From Pseudomonadota bacterium (GTDB lineage: Bacteria > Pseudomonadota > Alphaproteobacteria > Rhizobiales > Xanthobacteraceae), in contig JAEXHR010000297.1 in the NCBI GenBank assembly GCA_023449855.1, positions 1 through 38,647 on the forward strand: a stretch of DNA of 38,647 nucleotides, written 5' to 3'. The notes under the pieces were generated by a model. It worked only from the letters and a program-made list of their open reading frames with translations. It did not search any database and was not told the DNA's origin. This document shows, one piece after another, positions 9,140 to 17,389 of the stretch (within the stretch, counting starts at the first letter, position 1; the number at the start of each line of letters is the position of its first letter). Both the position numbers and the translations under genes were made by a program.

Positions 9140-9156
9140 GCAACCGGAGCCATCCG

Positions 9157-10659
9157 ATGGAGACGCTCGAATTCTACAAGCTCAAGGACGAGCTGAACGA
9201 ACTGGTGCGGTCCGAAGTCGCCCGCAGCGTGGCCAGCGAACGCGACCTGCAACAACGCTATGTCGGCCTCGGCCTGAAGATTGCCGCCGGCGGACTGGGC
9301 GCAGCGATACTGACCCTCGGCATCTTCGGCGTAAAATCGCTTAACGACGTCAACACCGCGATCGCCAAGATTCCCGATGTCATTGCCGCGCGGACCGACG
9401 CGGAAATCACCAAACGGTTCGACGAAAACAATCCGGTCGTCAAATACGAGACGATGCTGCTCGAAAGTTCAGCACGGGCCATCGTGGCTTCCATCACCGC
9501 CCAGCTGGAACGCAGCGTCGTTTTGTCCATCGATGAGCGGACCGCGGACGTCGCCTCACGCTCGCTCCAGCACAAGGACGTTCGCCCGAGCACCAAGCTT
9601 GCACTGATACGCGCGCTCACCACGACGAAAATCCGGAACATGTCGTCCGCAATCGACCAGGCGGTCACGATATTCGCGCTGCAACAGGCGAATGAGAGCA
9701 AGTTCGACGAACGCGCGCTGATCACGTGCCTGCGCTACTTCGCGCAGAGAAACGCGGAACGGTTCGTCCCAGACGTCGAGAAGATCTATGATCTGCGCGG
9801 CAATGTTCCTGGAATTGGTATCGCCACATCGCGCTTCGCGCTCGAACTCAGCAGGGGTTACGGCAGCGACCTTTTCAAGAAACTGGAAAAGTCCGACGAC
9901 CTCGGCACGAAATACATCATTCATGTCGCCAATCTGAAAACGGCCAAGAGCAACCAGGTCGATACGGCTCTCTTCAAGTCGATGCTGTCCTCCGCCGTCA
10001 ACGAGGATTCCAGCGATGACGTGAACCTCACCGAGATGATCAAACACATTGCCGCGCTCACCGAGGCCCTGAGCAATACACCCGAGATTCCACGGCAAAT
10101 CGTGAACGGCATGCACGCATACATGGTCGAATCCGGGCTGTCGCCGGCGCAGCGGCTTCAGTCGAACGACAACACATATTTCGCATTCGCTTCGACGGAC
10201 GGCGAAACCCGTTCGACGAGCATCGGCCGCGAAAGCTTCGAAGCCCTTCTCGTTGTGGTATCTGCGCAGATCAGGGAGGAACTCGTCGCGAGCGGCGGAC
10301 GGCTGACCGACCCGTTGAAGGACAAGATCGGCTTCTGGCTGCCACGATCGTCCATCGACTCCACCGAGGACGACGATGATGGGCGAGCAAGCTTCTTCGT
10401 GATCAGGGACCCCAAGAACCTGGGTTTCCTGGCTGAAGACGGGAGCGAGATCGACGGCAAGACGCTCGCGGGCCAGGTCAGTATTGTTCCGCGCACGCGA
10501 GAGAAGCAGACACGGATTGTTTTGCGATGGGCCGATGCCATCGAAGGCGTGAGGAACGTCCCCATCGTCGCGATCCGGAACGTGCGATTGCAGAGCCTGC
10601 GCCTCCACAACACATGGAAAGCCGCGCAGGTCGACAGCAACACGTCATGGCCGAGATAG
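9157..10659 (+). CDS. Unrecognised membrane-anchored protein
   Basis: A 500-residue protein of no family I can name. Residues 1-35 are charged and probably helical (METLEFYKLKDELNELVRSE). One strong transmembrane helix lies at about 36-58 (LKIAAGGLGAAILTLGIFGV), followed by a long, mostly helical soluble region and a beta-rich, acidic segment from about residue 380 (with STEDDDDGR). ATG at 9157 is chosen because CCGGAG precedes it; a GTG at 9127 in the same frame has no ribosome site. The gene stands alone, flanked by two copies of a short direct repeat, between purL and a thioesterase. It looks like an acquired single gene. No catalytic motif is visible and I assign no function. Confidence 0.75.
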   Translation: METLEFYKLKDELNELVRSEVARSVASERDLQQRYVGLGLKIAAGGLGAAILTLGIFGVKSLNDVNTAIAKIPDVIAARTDAEITKRFDENNPVVKYETMLLESSARAIVASITAQLERSVVLSIDERTADVASRSLQHKDVRPSTKLALIRALTTTKIRNMSSAIDQAVTIFALQQANESKFDERALITCLRYFAQRNAERFVPDVEKIYDLRGNVPGIGIATSRFALELSRGYGSDLFKKLEKSDDLGTKYIIHVANLKTAKSNQVDTALFKSMLSSAVNEDSSDDVNLTEMIKHIAALTEALSNTPEIPRQIVNGMHAYMVESGLSPAQRLQSNDNTYFAFASTDGETRSTSIGRESFEALLVVVSAQIREELVASGGRLTDPLKDKIGFWLPRSSIDSTEDDDDGRASFFVIRDPKNLGFLAEDGSEIDGKTLAGQVSIVPRTREKQTRIVLRWADAIEGVRNVPIVAIRNVRLQSLRLHNTWKAAQVDSNTSWPR

Positions 10660-10788
10660 ACGCCCGGTCGCGCGGCTGAGCAGGGAGCCGATCTCGCAGG
10701 CCATAACGGCCCGGCGGGTGACGGAGCCGCTTACGGCCCTGCATATGACTGCGCATCGCAGCTGGATTGCGTCTCCTGAAAGGATCGG

Positions 10789-10816
10789 ATTTAACACTTT
10801 TGCCGACAATCCAAGG
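10789..10816 (+). repeat. Direct repeat, right copy
   Basis: ATTTAACACTTTT, GC, then CGACAATCCAAG, matching the copy at 8969-8996. The right copy runs directly into the AAGGAG ribosome site of the thioesterase gene, so this is probably the original position and the left copy the duplicate. Confidence 0.5.
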
Positions 10817-10827
10817 AGTTCCCCGCC

Positions 10828-11313
10828 GTGAATGTGCCCGCCGACGCCGTCATCCCGTTCAGTTCCGACGTCTATACCGAAACCGAGGGGGAATTCGCCG
10901 GCTGGTCGACCTGGAAGCGGGATTCCTTCGAATCGCTGTCCGGCCCGTTCTGGCACAAGGTCGAGGCCGACGGTTCCATCCGCTGCGCCTTCCGGGTCGA
11001 GCCGCGGCATCTCAACGGCATGAAGAACGTCCATGGCGGCTGCTTCATGACCTTCGCCGATTACTGCCTGTTCGCCCTGTCCTCGCGTGAGCTGGCCGGC
11101 CCCGGCATCACCGTTTCCTTCGCCTGCGAATTCCTCGATGCCGGCCGTGTCGGCGATCTCATCGAATGCGATGGCGAAATGACCCGTGTCGGCGGCTCGC
11201 TGATCTTTTTGCGCGGTGTCCTGCATACCGGTGGCCGCAAGCTGTTCACCTTCTCGGGCACCATCAAGCGCGTGAAAAAGCGCGACAAGCCGGCGGCGAT
11301 CGCTGCGGAGTGA
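10828..11313 (+). CDS. PaaI-type hotdog-fold thioesterase
   Basis: A 161-residue protein of the PaaI/YbgC-like acyl-CoA thioesterase group. The family core is visible at about residues 64-78: NGMKNVHGGCFMTFADY, where the HGG followed by an acidic residue marks the active-site helix. The remaining hotdog strands (ITVSFACEFLDAGRVGD, SLIFLRGVLHTGGRK) are intact. The start is GTG at 10828 with AAGGAG at good spacing. The thioester substrate is unknown. A short damaged copy of the same gene is visible 1.1 kb downstream (12387-12468). Confidence 0.88.
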   Translation: MNVPADAVIPFSSDVYTETEGEFAGWSTWKRDSFESLSGPFWHKVEADGSIRCAFRVEPRHLNGMKNVHGGCFMTFADYCLFALSSRELAGPGITVSFACEFLDAGRVGDLIECDGEMTRVGGSLIFLRGVLHTGGRKLFTFSGTIKRVKKRDKPAAIAAE

Positions 11314-11466
11314 AGCGGGAGCGTAGCTCCGGTTCAATGGTCGCTGCTCGCGATGAAGCGCCAATTGATCCCGACAAGAGGACAGATTGATCCGGAGAAC
11401 GCCGAAGTCTCGATAGTGTTCTTGCGCCGAACAAAATAGACCGCGCATGCGTGAAAGAATGAGATC

Positions 11467-12393
11467 ATGCCTCTCCATCTCGACACACCGCTCATCCAGT
11501 CCCGCCAGCTCAGTCTCCTCGCAGATAGGCGCATCTGGCTGAAATTCGATGCGCTTCAACCTTCGGGCTCGTTCAAGCTCAGAGGCATTGGAGCGGCCTG
11601 CGAAGAATACAAGCGACAAGGCAAGACACGCTTCGTTTCATCCTCCGGCGGCAACGCGGGGCTCGCTGTGGCTTATGCAGGGCGCGTCCTCGACATTCCC
11701 GTCACGGTGGTCATTCCGGAGTCGACACCTGCCCACGCCAGGACATTGCTGGAGCAGGAGGGCGCAGCCGTCATCGTTCACGGCGCGGCATGGGCTCAGG
11801 CAAATGAACTGGCGCAATCGCTGCTGGATGAAACGACAGCCTTTCTTCACCCTTTCGACAATCCGCTGCTGTGGACCGGGCATGCAAGCGTCATTGATGA
11901 AGTGGTACGAGCCGGCGCCGAGTTCGACGCGGTAATCCTCTCCGTGGGCGGCGGCGGCCTTCTCTCGGGCGTCGTCGAAGGACTGGAGCGCAATGGTCTG
12001 GGCCATGTTCCTGTCATCGCCATCGAGACCGAGGGCGCCGATTGCCTCGCGAAAGCTCTGACGGCAGGCGAGAATATCCCTATTTCGGCGATCACCAGCG
12101 TGGCGACGTCGCTTGGCGCCAACAAGGTTGCCGAGCACGCCTTCGAGATCGCGCGCAGTCGTGATGTGCGTAGCGCGGTTGTGTCGGACCTGGAGGCGCT
12201 CGATGCGTGTGAGCAGTTTCTCCGTGATCATCGTGTGCTTGTCGAACCCGCCTGCGGGGCATCGTTGGCCACCATCTATAGTCCGCAACGTCGGACGGTT
12301 CTGGATGGCTTCCAATCGCCCTTGGTCATCGTTTGCGGCGGGGCAACAGCAACGATCGACAAAATACGGGAGTGGCGGGCCGCGGCGGCTTGA
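11467..12393 (+). CDS. PLP-dependent serine/threonine dehydratase
   Basis: A 308-residue fold-type II PLP enzyme of the L-serine/L-threonine dehydratase group, which deaminates serine or threonine to pyruvate or 2-oxobutyrate. Key features: PSGSFKLRG with the Schiff-base Lys37, the substrate loop SSSGGNAGLA (about 58-67), and the glycine-rich phosphate loop SVGGGGLLSG. There is no C-terminal ACT domain, so it is the catabolic, short type. ATG at 11467 is the first possible start. The last bases of the gene overlap a fragment resembling the upstream thioesterase gene, suggesting the dehydratase was moved into this place. Confidence 0.87.
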   Translation: MPLHLDTPLIQSRQLSLLADRRIWLKFDALQPSGSFKLRGIGAACEEYKRQGKTRFVSSSGGNAGLAVAYAGRVLDIPVTVVIPESTPAHARTLLEQEGAAVIVHGAAWAQANELAQSLLDETTAFLHPFDNPLLWTGHASVIDEVVRAGAEFDAVILSVGGGGLLSGVVEGLERNGLGHVPVIAIETEGADCLAKALTAGENIPISAITSVATSLGANKVAEHAFEIARSRDVRSAVVSDLEALDACEQFLRDHRVLVEPACGASLATIYSPQRRTVLDGFQSPLVIVCGGATATIDKIREWRAAAA

Positions 12394-12468
12394 AGAAGGT
12401 CCATGGCGACTGCCTCACGGTCTCTACCGGCGATTTCTCCTTCACTCTCGGCGCTTGCAGCGGAGTAG
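12387..12468 (+). pseudogene. Internally deleted remnant of a PaaI-type thioesterase gene
   Basis: The first 27 bases match the intact thioesterase gene (11017-11043) at 24 positions and translate as GLKKVHGDC against GMKNVHGGC. The end (GCGGAGTAG, reading ALAAE-stop) matches the thioesterase C-terminus AIAAE-stop. The middle is deleted and the reading frame is broken. The remnant overlaps the stop codon of the dehydratase. It is too short to encode anything useful. Confidence 0.55.
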
Positions 12469-12528
12469 CCCCGCACCAATTGCCGAGCGCGGGTGTATGC
12501 TGCTAGCCTCGCCCGCAACAGATTGGGC

Positions 12529-13410
12529 ATGGACATGCTGAGTTCATTCGAGCGGTTACGCCATCCGGCGAACCCGGACGTTCTGATCGCCGCAGACGAC
12601 GAACATGCGAGCATCGCCGGAGGCGGCGACTATGCCATGCCGTGGCACTGGCACGATTGCATGATGTTCATTCTCCCGAGCCGCGGGACTATCGAACTCA
12701 AGCACGAGGCCCGGCGTGAAGGAACCTGGTTGTCGAGGGACCGGTTCGCGGTCGTTCCTGCAAACCAGGCTCACGAGACCCATGCGGGCGTCGGGCCGCA
12801 TAGCCATCTTGCGATCTACGCAACCGGCACGGTGCTCGACCGGGTTGAAAGGCAGAACGGATCTCTCTCGGAATTTCGCCGAAAGACGTCGAAGACCACG
12901 CTGTTTCGTCGAACGCCGGCACTGTGCGCCCTGCATGAGCTTCTGGTTCGCAGCGACGCGCGGGCATATGGCAACGCTCATATGCGGCAGGCGCTGTCCT
13001 CTGCCTTTCTTATCCAGTGCATTGCCGAGGCTGTTGCCGGCGAAGCCGCCTCGAGCGCGTCCCATCGCGAACACGGGATGGTGGTCGTCGAGGACTTGAA
13101 GGACTACCTCACCCTCAACGCCGACCGCGACGTCCCGCTCGACGCGCTGGAAGAGCGTTTCGGCATATCGCGACGTCACATCACACGATTGTTCCGCGCT
13201 GGCACCGGCGCTTCCATCGGCGATTTCCAGCAGCGCATTCGCCTGACCAATGCGGCCGAACTTCTGGCAGGAACCGATCTTCCGGTCGGAGAGATCGCCC
13301 ATCGCGTCGGCTTCGAAAGCGGCGCGGCGCTGGCGCGGGCGATGCGCCGGACCGACGGCCTGTCGCCGACCGAGATGCGCAAGCGCATGGCCCGATCGGC
13401 CAACAAATAA
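12529..13410 (+). CDS. AraC family transcriptional regulator with cupin sensor
   Basis: A 293-residue regulator. The N-terminal part is a cupin sensor domain (MPWHWHDCMMFILP, then FAVVPANQAHETHAG). The C-terminal part is a two-helix-turn-helix AraC domain: LDALEERFGISRRHITRLF (first) and VGEIAHRVGFESGAALARAM followed by LSPTEMRKRM (second). ATG at 12529 is preferred over in-frame starts further upstream because the sensor domain follows directly. It lies between the dehydratase and the PhzF-hydrolase pair, all on the same strand, and is a reasonable candidate regulator of one or both; that is inference only. Confidence 0.88.
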   Translation: MDMLSSFERLRHPANPDVLIAADDEHASIAGGGDYAMPWHWHDCMMFILPSRGTIELKHEARREGTWLSRDRFAVVPANQAHETHAGVGPHSHLAIYATGTVLDRVERQNGSLSEFRRKTSKTTLFRRTPALCALHELLVRSDARAYGNAHMRQALSSAFLIQCIAEAVAGEAASSASHREHGMVVVEDLKDYLTLNADRDVPLDALEERFGISRRHITRLFRAGTGASIGDFQQRIRLTNAAELLAGTDLPVGEIAHRVGFESGAALARAMRRTDGLSPTEMRKRMARSANK

Positions 13411-13468
13411 GGCCCGCGGGAACGCGCCCAAAAACGGCGTCGGACCTAACCTCAGCCGATGATTTGCA

Positions 13469-13494
13469 GGCAACCCGGATCTGTCCGGGTTGCC
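13469..13494 (+). terminator. Perfect hairpin after the araC-type gene
   Basis: Arms GGCAACCCGGA and TCCGGGTTGCC (eleven pairs, loop TCTG) lie 59 bases after the regulator stop and before the PhzF gene. The stem is strong, but no U-tract follows. It probably marks a transcript end or a processing site. Confidence 0.55.
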
Positions 13495-13555
13495 GCGGCC
13501 CGTGCGCAATCTCGCGCCATCGGCCCGTACGAAACCAACCTTGGGGATAGGCGAC

Positions 13556-14461
13556 ATGACAATGATTGATCGTGAGCCGGATGTTCGATTCGTCAACGTC
13601 TTCGGCGCTGGCCCCAATGGCGGCAATCCGGCGCCCATCGTCATCGACGCCGCCGGCATGACCGATGCCCAGATGCAGAAGGTCGCCCGGACCTACGGTC
13701 ATGAAAGTGGTTTCGTGCTGCCGCCTCCGGCAGGCTCGGACCACGATTTCGAATTTCGCTTCTGGGTGCCCAATCACGAAATGTCCATGTGCGGACATGC
13801 TACAGTCGGCACGGTTTGGCTGCTCCATCAACTCGGCAAGCTGCACAAGGATCGCCTTTCCATCCTGACCAAGAGCGGCCGCGTTCACGCGCGTATCGGA
13901 GCGACAGCCGACCGGGACATATCGGTGGAGGTGTCTCAGCCCGCCGGGGTCATCGAGCCCCTCCCCGACGCTGCGCGGAGCGAAGCTGAAATTCTGGACG
14001 TCCTCGGCATCGACAAGGATAGCCTCGCGCCCTATCCGATACAGAACGCCCGCACCTCCCGCATCAAGACGCTCATTCCACTGAAGAGCACAGCCATCCT
14101 CGATGGCCTGAAGCCCGATTTCTCGAAAATCGAGCAACTGTGCAATCGCATCGATTCTACCGGGCTGTATCCCTACGCCGTGTTCGACCGCAACGCCCAG
14201 ATCGTGGATGCTCGCCAGTTCCCCAGCTCGTCCGGATATCCTGAGGATGCTGCAACGGGCATTGCCGCATCCGCCCTCTCATTCGGCCTCCTGTCGAACG
14301 GGATCGTCGAAGCATCGGAGCGTCTCGTCACCATTCGTCAGGGACGTGCGATGCAGCGCCCCTCCGCCATCCAGGTTCGCTTCAGCTTCGATGGCACGAC
14401 GGCGAACGGCTGCTGGCTCGGCGGCGCCGTCGAGCGCACCGAATGCGAGAAGATCGCGTGA
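13556..14461 (+). CDS. PhzF family isomerase/epimerase-like protein
   Basis: A 301-residue protein with the twin-domain PhzF fold related to diaminopimelate epimerase. Family motifs: FVNVFGAGPNGGNPAPIV at the N-terminus, the catalytic Glu50 in YGHESGFV, MSMCGHATVGT at the end of the first half, and YPEDAATGIAASAL in the second half. PhzF proteins isomerise small amino-acid-like compounds; most members outside phenazine clusters have unknown substrates, and no other phenazine genes are visible here. ATG at 13556 removes a non-conserved upstream extension. Its TGA overlaps the ATG of the following hydrolase (TGATG), so the two are translationally coupled. Confidence 0.88.
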   Translation: MTMIDREPDVRFVNVFGAGPNGGNPAPIVIDAAGMTDAQMQKVARTYGHESGFVLPPPAGSDHDFEFRFWVPNHEMSMCGHATVGTVWLLHQLGKLHKDRLSILTKSGRVHARIGATADRDISVEVSQPAGVIEPLPDAARSEAEILDVLGIDKDSLAPYPIQNARTSRIKTLIPLKSTAILDGLKPDFSKIEQLCNRIDSTGLYPYAVFDRNAQIVDARQFPSSSGYPEDAATGIAASALSFGLLSNGIVEASERLVTIRQGRAMQRPSAIQVRFSFDGTTANGCWLGGAVERTECEKIA

Positions 14462-15657
14462 TGACGATGTCGGCGCATCCATCCGTTTTCGAAGCCGACT
14501 ACGGCTTCCCGAGAACCGACGTCCATCTCGGCAACTGGCGCCAGGCCCCGTGGAATGTCTGGGCCTTTCGCCACGTATCCGAATTCATTCCGACCGCACG
14601 CATCGCGGCGACACCGGGATTGACGGAGAGCCCCCTCATCCTTTTGTTCGGTCTCATCGATCAGGCATTCCCGTTCGACGGACAACGCATGACGGTTGCT
14701 GACGCCTTGCGCCAGACGTCAACCGACGCGCTTGTGGTGATGAAATCCGGCCGTATCGTTGCCGACTGGCATGCGCCGAATTTCAACCTGCAATCGCGGC
14801 ACATCCTGTTCTCCGCCAGCAAGTCGGTGACCGCCATCGTTGCCGGGATCGTGCACGGCGACGGCCTGATCGATCTGGAGCGCACCGTCTCGCATTACAT
14901 TCCCGAGCTGGCGTCCTCCGCCTTTGCGGATGCGCGCATTCGCCACGTCCTCGACATGCGCGTGAGCCTCGATTTCTCGGAGACCTATCAGGACCCGAAA
15001 GGCGATTTCGCACGATATCGCCGCGCCGGGCTGCTCGAGCCACCGGCGACTGGAGGCGTAGCAGAGCCGCTGATCGCGTTCCTCGCCTCGCTGGAGAAAG
15101 CGGCGGGCGATCATGGCGGACCATTCCACTACTGCTCGCCGAATTCGGACGTCCTCGGGCTCGTCGTCGAACGTGCCACCGGGCGACGTTTCGTCGACAT
15201 CGTCACCGAGCGCCTGTGGCAACCACTCGGCGCCCGGCAGGATGGCTACATCACCGTCGATGCCACAGGCATCGCCCGGACAGGCGGCGGCTTCTGCATG
15301 ACGCCGCGCGACCTCGCGCGCATCGGCGAGATGATGCGGCAGGGCGGCGTCGCGAATGACCGCCGCATCGTCCCGCAGGCCTGGGTCGACGATACGATCA
15401 TGAACGGCTCGGTCGAGGCGTGGCAGGCAGGACCAGCTGTCAGCTGGTTGCCCACCGGCCGCTATCGCAACAAGTGGTACCAGACCGGCAAGCCGAGCGG
15501 CGCATATTTCGCCCTCGGCATTCACGGACAGTATCTCTATGTCGATCCCACGGCTGAAATGGTCGTGGCAAAATTCTCGTCGCAGCCCGAGCCCGTCAAC
15601 AATGCATTGAAGGGCCTCAATCTCGCGCTATTCGATGCGCTCGCAGATCTGACCTGA
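14461..15657 (+). CDS. Serine hydrolase of the beta-lactamase fold, NylB-like
   Basis: A 398-residue class C beta-lactamase/DD-peptidase-fold hydrolase. The nucleophile motif SxxK is at FSASKSV (Ser118, Lys121). The catalytic Tyr is in YCSPNSDVLG (Tyr224), and another conserved Tyr occurs in ETYQDP (Tyr176). The late motif GIHGQYLYVDP takes the place of KTG. This arrangement is closest to 6-aminohexanoate-dimer hydrolase (NylB) and related carboxylesterases rather than true beta-lactamases. There is no signal peptide, so it is probably cytoplasmic. It is coupled by overlap to the PhzF gene, suggesting both act on one compound, perhaps a small amide or ester. Confidence 0.85.
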   Translation: MTMSAHPSVFEADYGFPRTDVHLGNWRQAPWNVWAFRHVSEFIPTARIAATPGLTESPLILLFGLIDQAFPFDGQRMTVADALRQTSTDALVVMKSGRIVADWHAPNFNLQSRHILFSASKSVTAIVAGIVHGDGLIDLERTVSHYIPELASSAFADARIRHVLDMRVSLDFSETYQDPKGDFARYRRAGLLEPPATGGVAEPLIAFLASLEKAAGDHGGPFHYCSPNSDVLGLVVERATGRRFVDIVTERLWQPLGARQDGYITVDATGIARTGGGFCMTPRDLARIGEMMRQGGVANDRRIVPQAWVDDTIMNGSVEAWQAGPAVSWLPTGRYRNKWYQTGKPSGAYFALGIHGQYLYVDPTAEMVVAKFSSQPEPVNNALKGLNLALFDALADLT

Positions 15658-15684
15658 AGCACGATCCCGAGGATCATGCTTCAG
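15654..15684. terminator. Bidirectional hairpin between convergent hydrolase and amidase genes
   Basis: CTGAAGCACGATC pairs with GATCATGCTTCAG (twelve of thirteen positions) around loop CCGAG. It overlaps the stop codon of the NylB-like gene and lies 26 bases from the end of the convergent amidase. Its position and strength fit a shared terminator, although a clear U-tract is missing. Confidence 0.55.
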
Positions 15685-15709
15685 CAGAGAGAACACGAGC
15701 GCGCAAGAT

Positions 15710-17182
15710 TCACTGACGGGTCACATGCACCGCCGGCACCTTGCCGGCATTCCATTTGCCATCGATCGCGCGTTCGATCTGCGCCGCGAGCTGCAGCAGC
15801 AGGCCGTCATTCGCCTGACGTGCCTGCGCCTGGATGCCGAGCGGCAGGCCGTGCTCCTGGCTCGCCAGCGGCAGCGAGATGCCGGGAATGCCGCACAGAT
15901 TGGCGAGCGGCGTATAGGCGAAGAACTGCCAGAGATTGGCGAACCAGTCATGCACCGACGGATTGTCGCTCATGGTGAGATATTCGCGCGTGCCGATCTT
16001 CGGCGTCGGCTTGGCCGTGATCGGCGTCAGGATGATATCCCACTGCTCGAAGAAATTGCCGAAGGCGCGCGATGTCGTGTTGAACACCGCCTGCATTGCC
16101 GCGCGTTCGGTGTAGGACGTGTTCAGGCCGCTTTCCCAGATCTTGATGTTGATCGGCTCCAGCAGCTCGGTGGTCGGCTCCTTCAGCCCGAGCCGCGCCA
16201 GATGGCCGGCGATCACCTGCGCGAAATTGCTGATATAGCAGGTCGTCTGCGCCGCGAAGGCAGCGCGGAAGTCGACCTCGGGCACCACCCACTCGACATG
16301 ATGCCCGAGTCCTTCGAGCAATTTACCGACGCGCTCCAGCTCGGCCACGAAATGCGACGGCGCTTTGTAGTCGCCCCATTCATGCGAGAGCGCGATGCGC
16401 AGCTTGCCCGGATCGCGCTTGATCAATTCGCTATAGGGCTCGGCCGGCGACCAGAACGGCATGAACTCACCCGGCGCGCCGCCGCGGCAATTGTCCACGA
16501 ACGCCGCGGTGTCGCGCACGCTGCGGCTGGTGCAGCCCTGGATCGATACCAGGCCGGAGAGATCGGACAGAGCCGGCGCCAGCGAGTAGACGCCGCGCGA
16601 CACTTTCAGGCCGATGGTGCCGCAGACCCCAGCAGGAATGCGGATCGATCCGCCGCCATCGGTGGCATGCGATATCGGCAGCGCGCCTGCCCCGACCATC
16701 GCCGAGGAGCCCGCGGATGACCCGCAGCTCGTATAATCCGCGTTCCAGGGATTGCGCGTGACATAGAGGTTGTTTTCGGCGGAGCTGCACACGCCGAATT
16801 CCGGCGTGGTGCTGCGGCCGATAATGTTGAGGCCGGCATTGCGGATCTTGCCGGTGAGGAAACTGTCCTGCGCAGGACGATGGCCCTGCATGATCATGGA
16901 GCCGAATTCCTGCAGGCGCCCCTTCAGCGTCGGCCCCAGATCCTTCATGAGATACGGCACGCCGCCGAACACGCCGTCGGGATTCATCCCGTCCTTCAGC
17001 GGATCGGCCACCACATCGTCGAACACTTCGACGACGGCGCTGAGTGCGGGATTGGTTCTGGCGATGCCGGCGGCGGCCTGGGCCGCCAGTTCGGCTGGCG
17101 TGAGCTCGCCCTTGCGCACGCGCTCCGCCAGCGCCACCGCGTCGTGCTTCGCCCACTCGTCCCAGCCCATCGCCAATGTCAT
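15710..17182 (-). CDS. Amidase signature family protein
   Basis: A 490-residue amidase-signature enzyme hydrolysing C-N bonds of small amides, or acting as an indole-acetamide- or aryl-amide-type hydrolase; the substrate is unknown. The Ser-cisSer-Lys triad is visible: Lys80 in YLMKDLG, the cis-Ser in SCGSSAGSSA (Ser155), and the nucleophile Ser179 in DGGGSIRIPAG. Start codons at 17182 and 17191 are both possible; I prefer 17182 because an inverted repeat occupies the bases directly upstream of 17191. It faces the NylB-like gene, so two amide-type hydrolases lie side by side. Confidence 0.9.
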   Translation of the reverse strand: MTLAMGWDEWAKHDAVALAERVRKGELTPAELAAQAAAGIARTNPALSAVVEVFDDVVADPLKDGMNPDGVFGGVPYLMKDLGPTLKGRLQEFGSMIMQGHRPAQDSFLTGKIRNAGLNIIGRSTTPEFGVCSSAENNLYVTRNPWNADYTSCGSSAGSSAMVGAGALPISHATDGGGSIRIPAGVCGTIGLKVSRGVYSLAPALSDLSGLVSIQGCTSRSVRDTAAFVDNCRGGAPGEFMPFWSPAEPYSELIKRDPGKLRIALSHEWGDYKAPSHFVAELERVGKLLEGLGHHVEWVVPEVDFRAAFAAQTTCYISNFAQVIAGHLARLGLKEPTTELLEPINIKIWESGLNTSYTERAAMQAVFNTTSRAFGNFFEQWDIILTPITAKPTPKIGTREYLTMSDNPSVHDWFANLWQFFAYTPLANLCGIPGISLPLASQEHGLPLGIQAQARQANDGLLLQLAAQIERAIDGKWNAGKVPAVHVTRQ

Positions 17183-17190
17183 GTCGCGCA

Positions 17191-17220
17191 TCCGTTCAAC
17201 AAGGTTATTTGCTGAACGGA
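17191..17220. promoter_or_regulatory. Inverted repeat TCCGTTCA-N14-TGAACGGA at the amidase start
   Basis: Perfect eight-base arms separated by fourteen bases, directly in front of the amidase coding region. It may be a regulator binding site or a leader hairpin. No regulator gene is adjacent on the upstream side. Confidence 0.4.
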
Positions 17221-17291
17221 AGCTAAGCCGCCGATGACACCGCTGTAAACCGGCGACATACCGATGCATGGACCCTATGCGCATGCTTTGC

Positions 17292-17381
17292 CGTAGGGCG
17301 GATTAGCGCAGCGTAATCCGCCGGCCGACTTCATAGCTGAAACGCTGTGGCGGATTACGGCTTCGCCTAATCCGCCCTACG
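17292..17381. repeat. Inverted-repeat element, GTAGGGCGGATTA type
   Basis: Left arm CGTAGGGCGGATTAGCGCAG and right arm ending GCCTAATCCGCCCTACG pair across about 90 bases in total. The element recurs, cut by the window edge, at 38614 and in degenerate form near 31216. It lies between the L,D-transpeptidase stop and the amidase start. It resembles the dispersed palindromic repeats of Bradyrhizobium-like genomes. No coding content. Confidence 0.8.
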
Positions 17382-17389
17382 ACCGAGCA

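Larger units (their letters stand above)
8780..9156. other. Divergent intergenic region purL / membrane-anchored protein
   Basis: A 377-base stretch without a convincing gene that must hold the promoters of purL (minus) and of the gene at 9157 (plus). It contains one copy (8969-8996) of a short sequence that recurs in front of the thioesterase gene, and a perfect dyad TGTAGT-N8-ACTACA at 9120-9139 just before the ATG of the plus-strand gene. No riboswitch-like structure was recognised. Confidence 0.5.

Noticed and set aside
13556..14461. Phenazine biosynthesis cluster
   Set aside because: Only a PhzF-type gene is present. No other phz genes occur, and PhzF homologues are widespread without phenazines.
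14461..15657. True class C beta-lactamase (antibiotic resistance)
   Set aside because: There is no signal peptide or KTG motif, and the YCSPNSDVLG and GIHGQYLYVDP pattern fits NylB-like hydrolases better.
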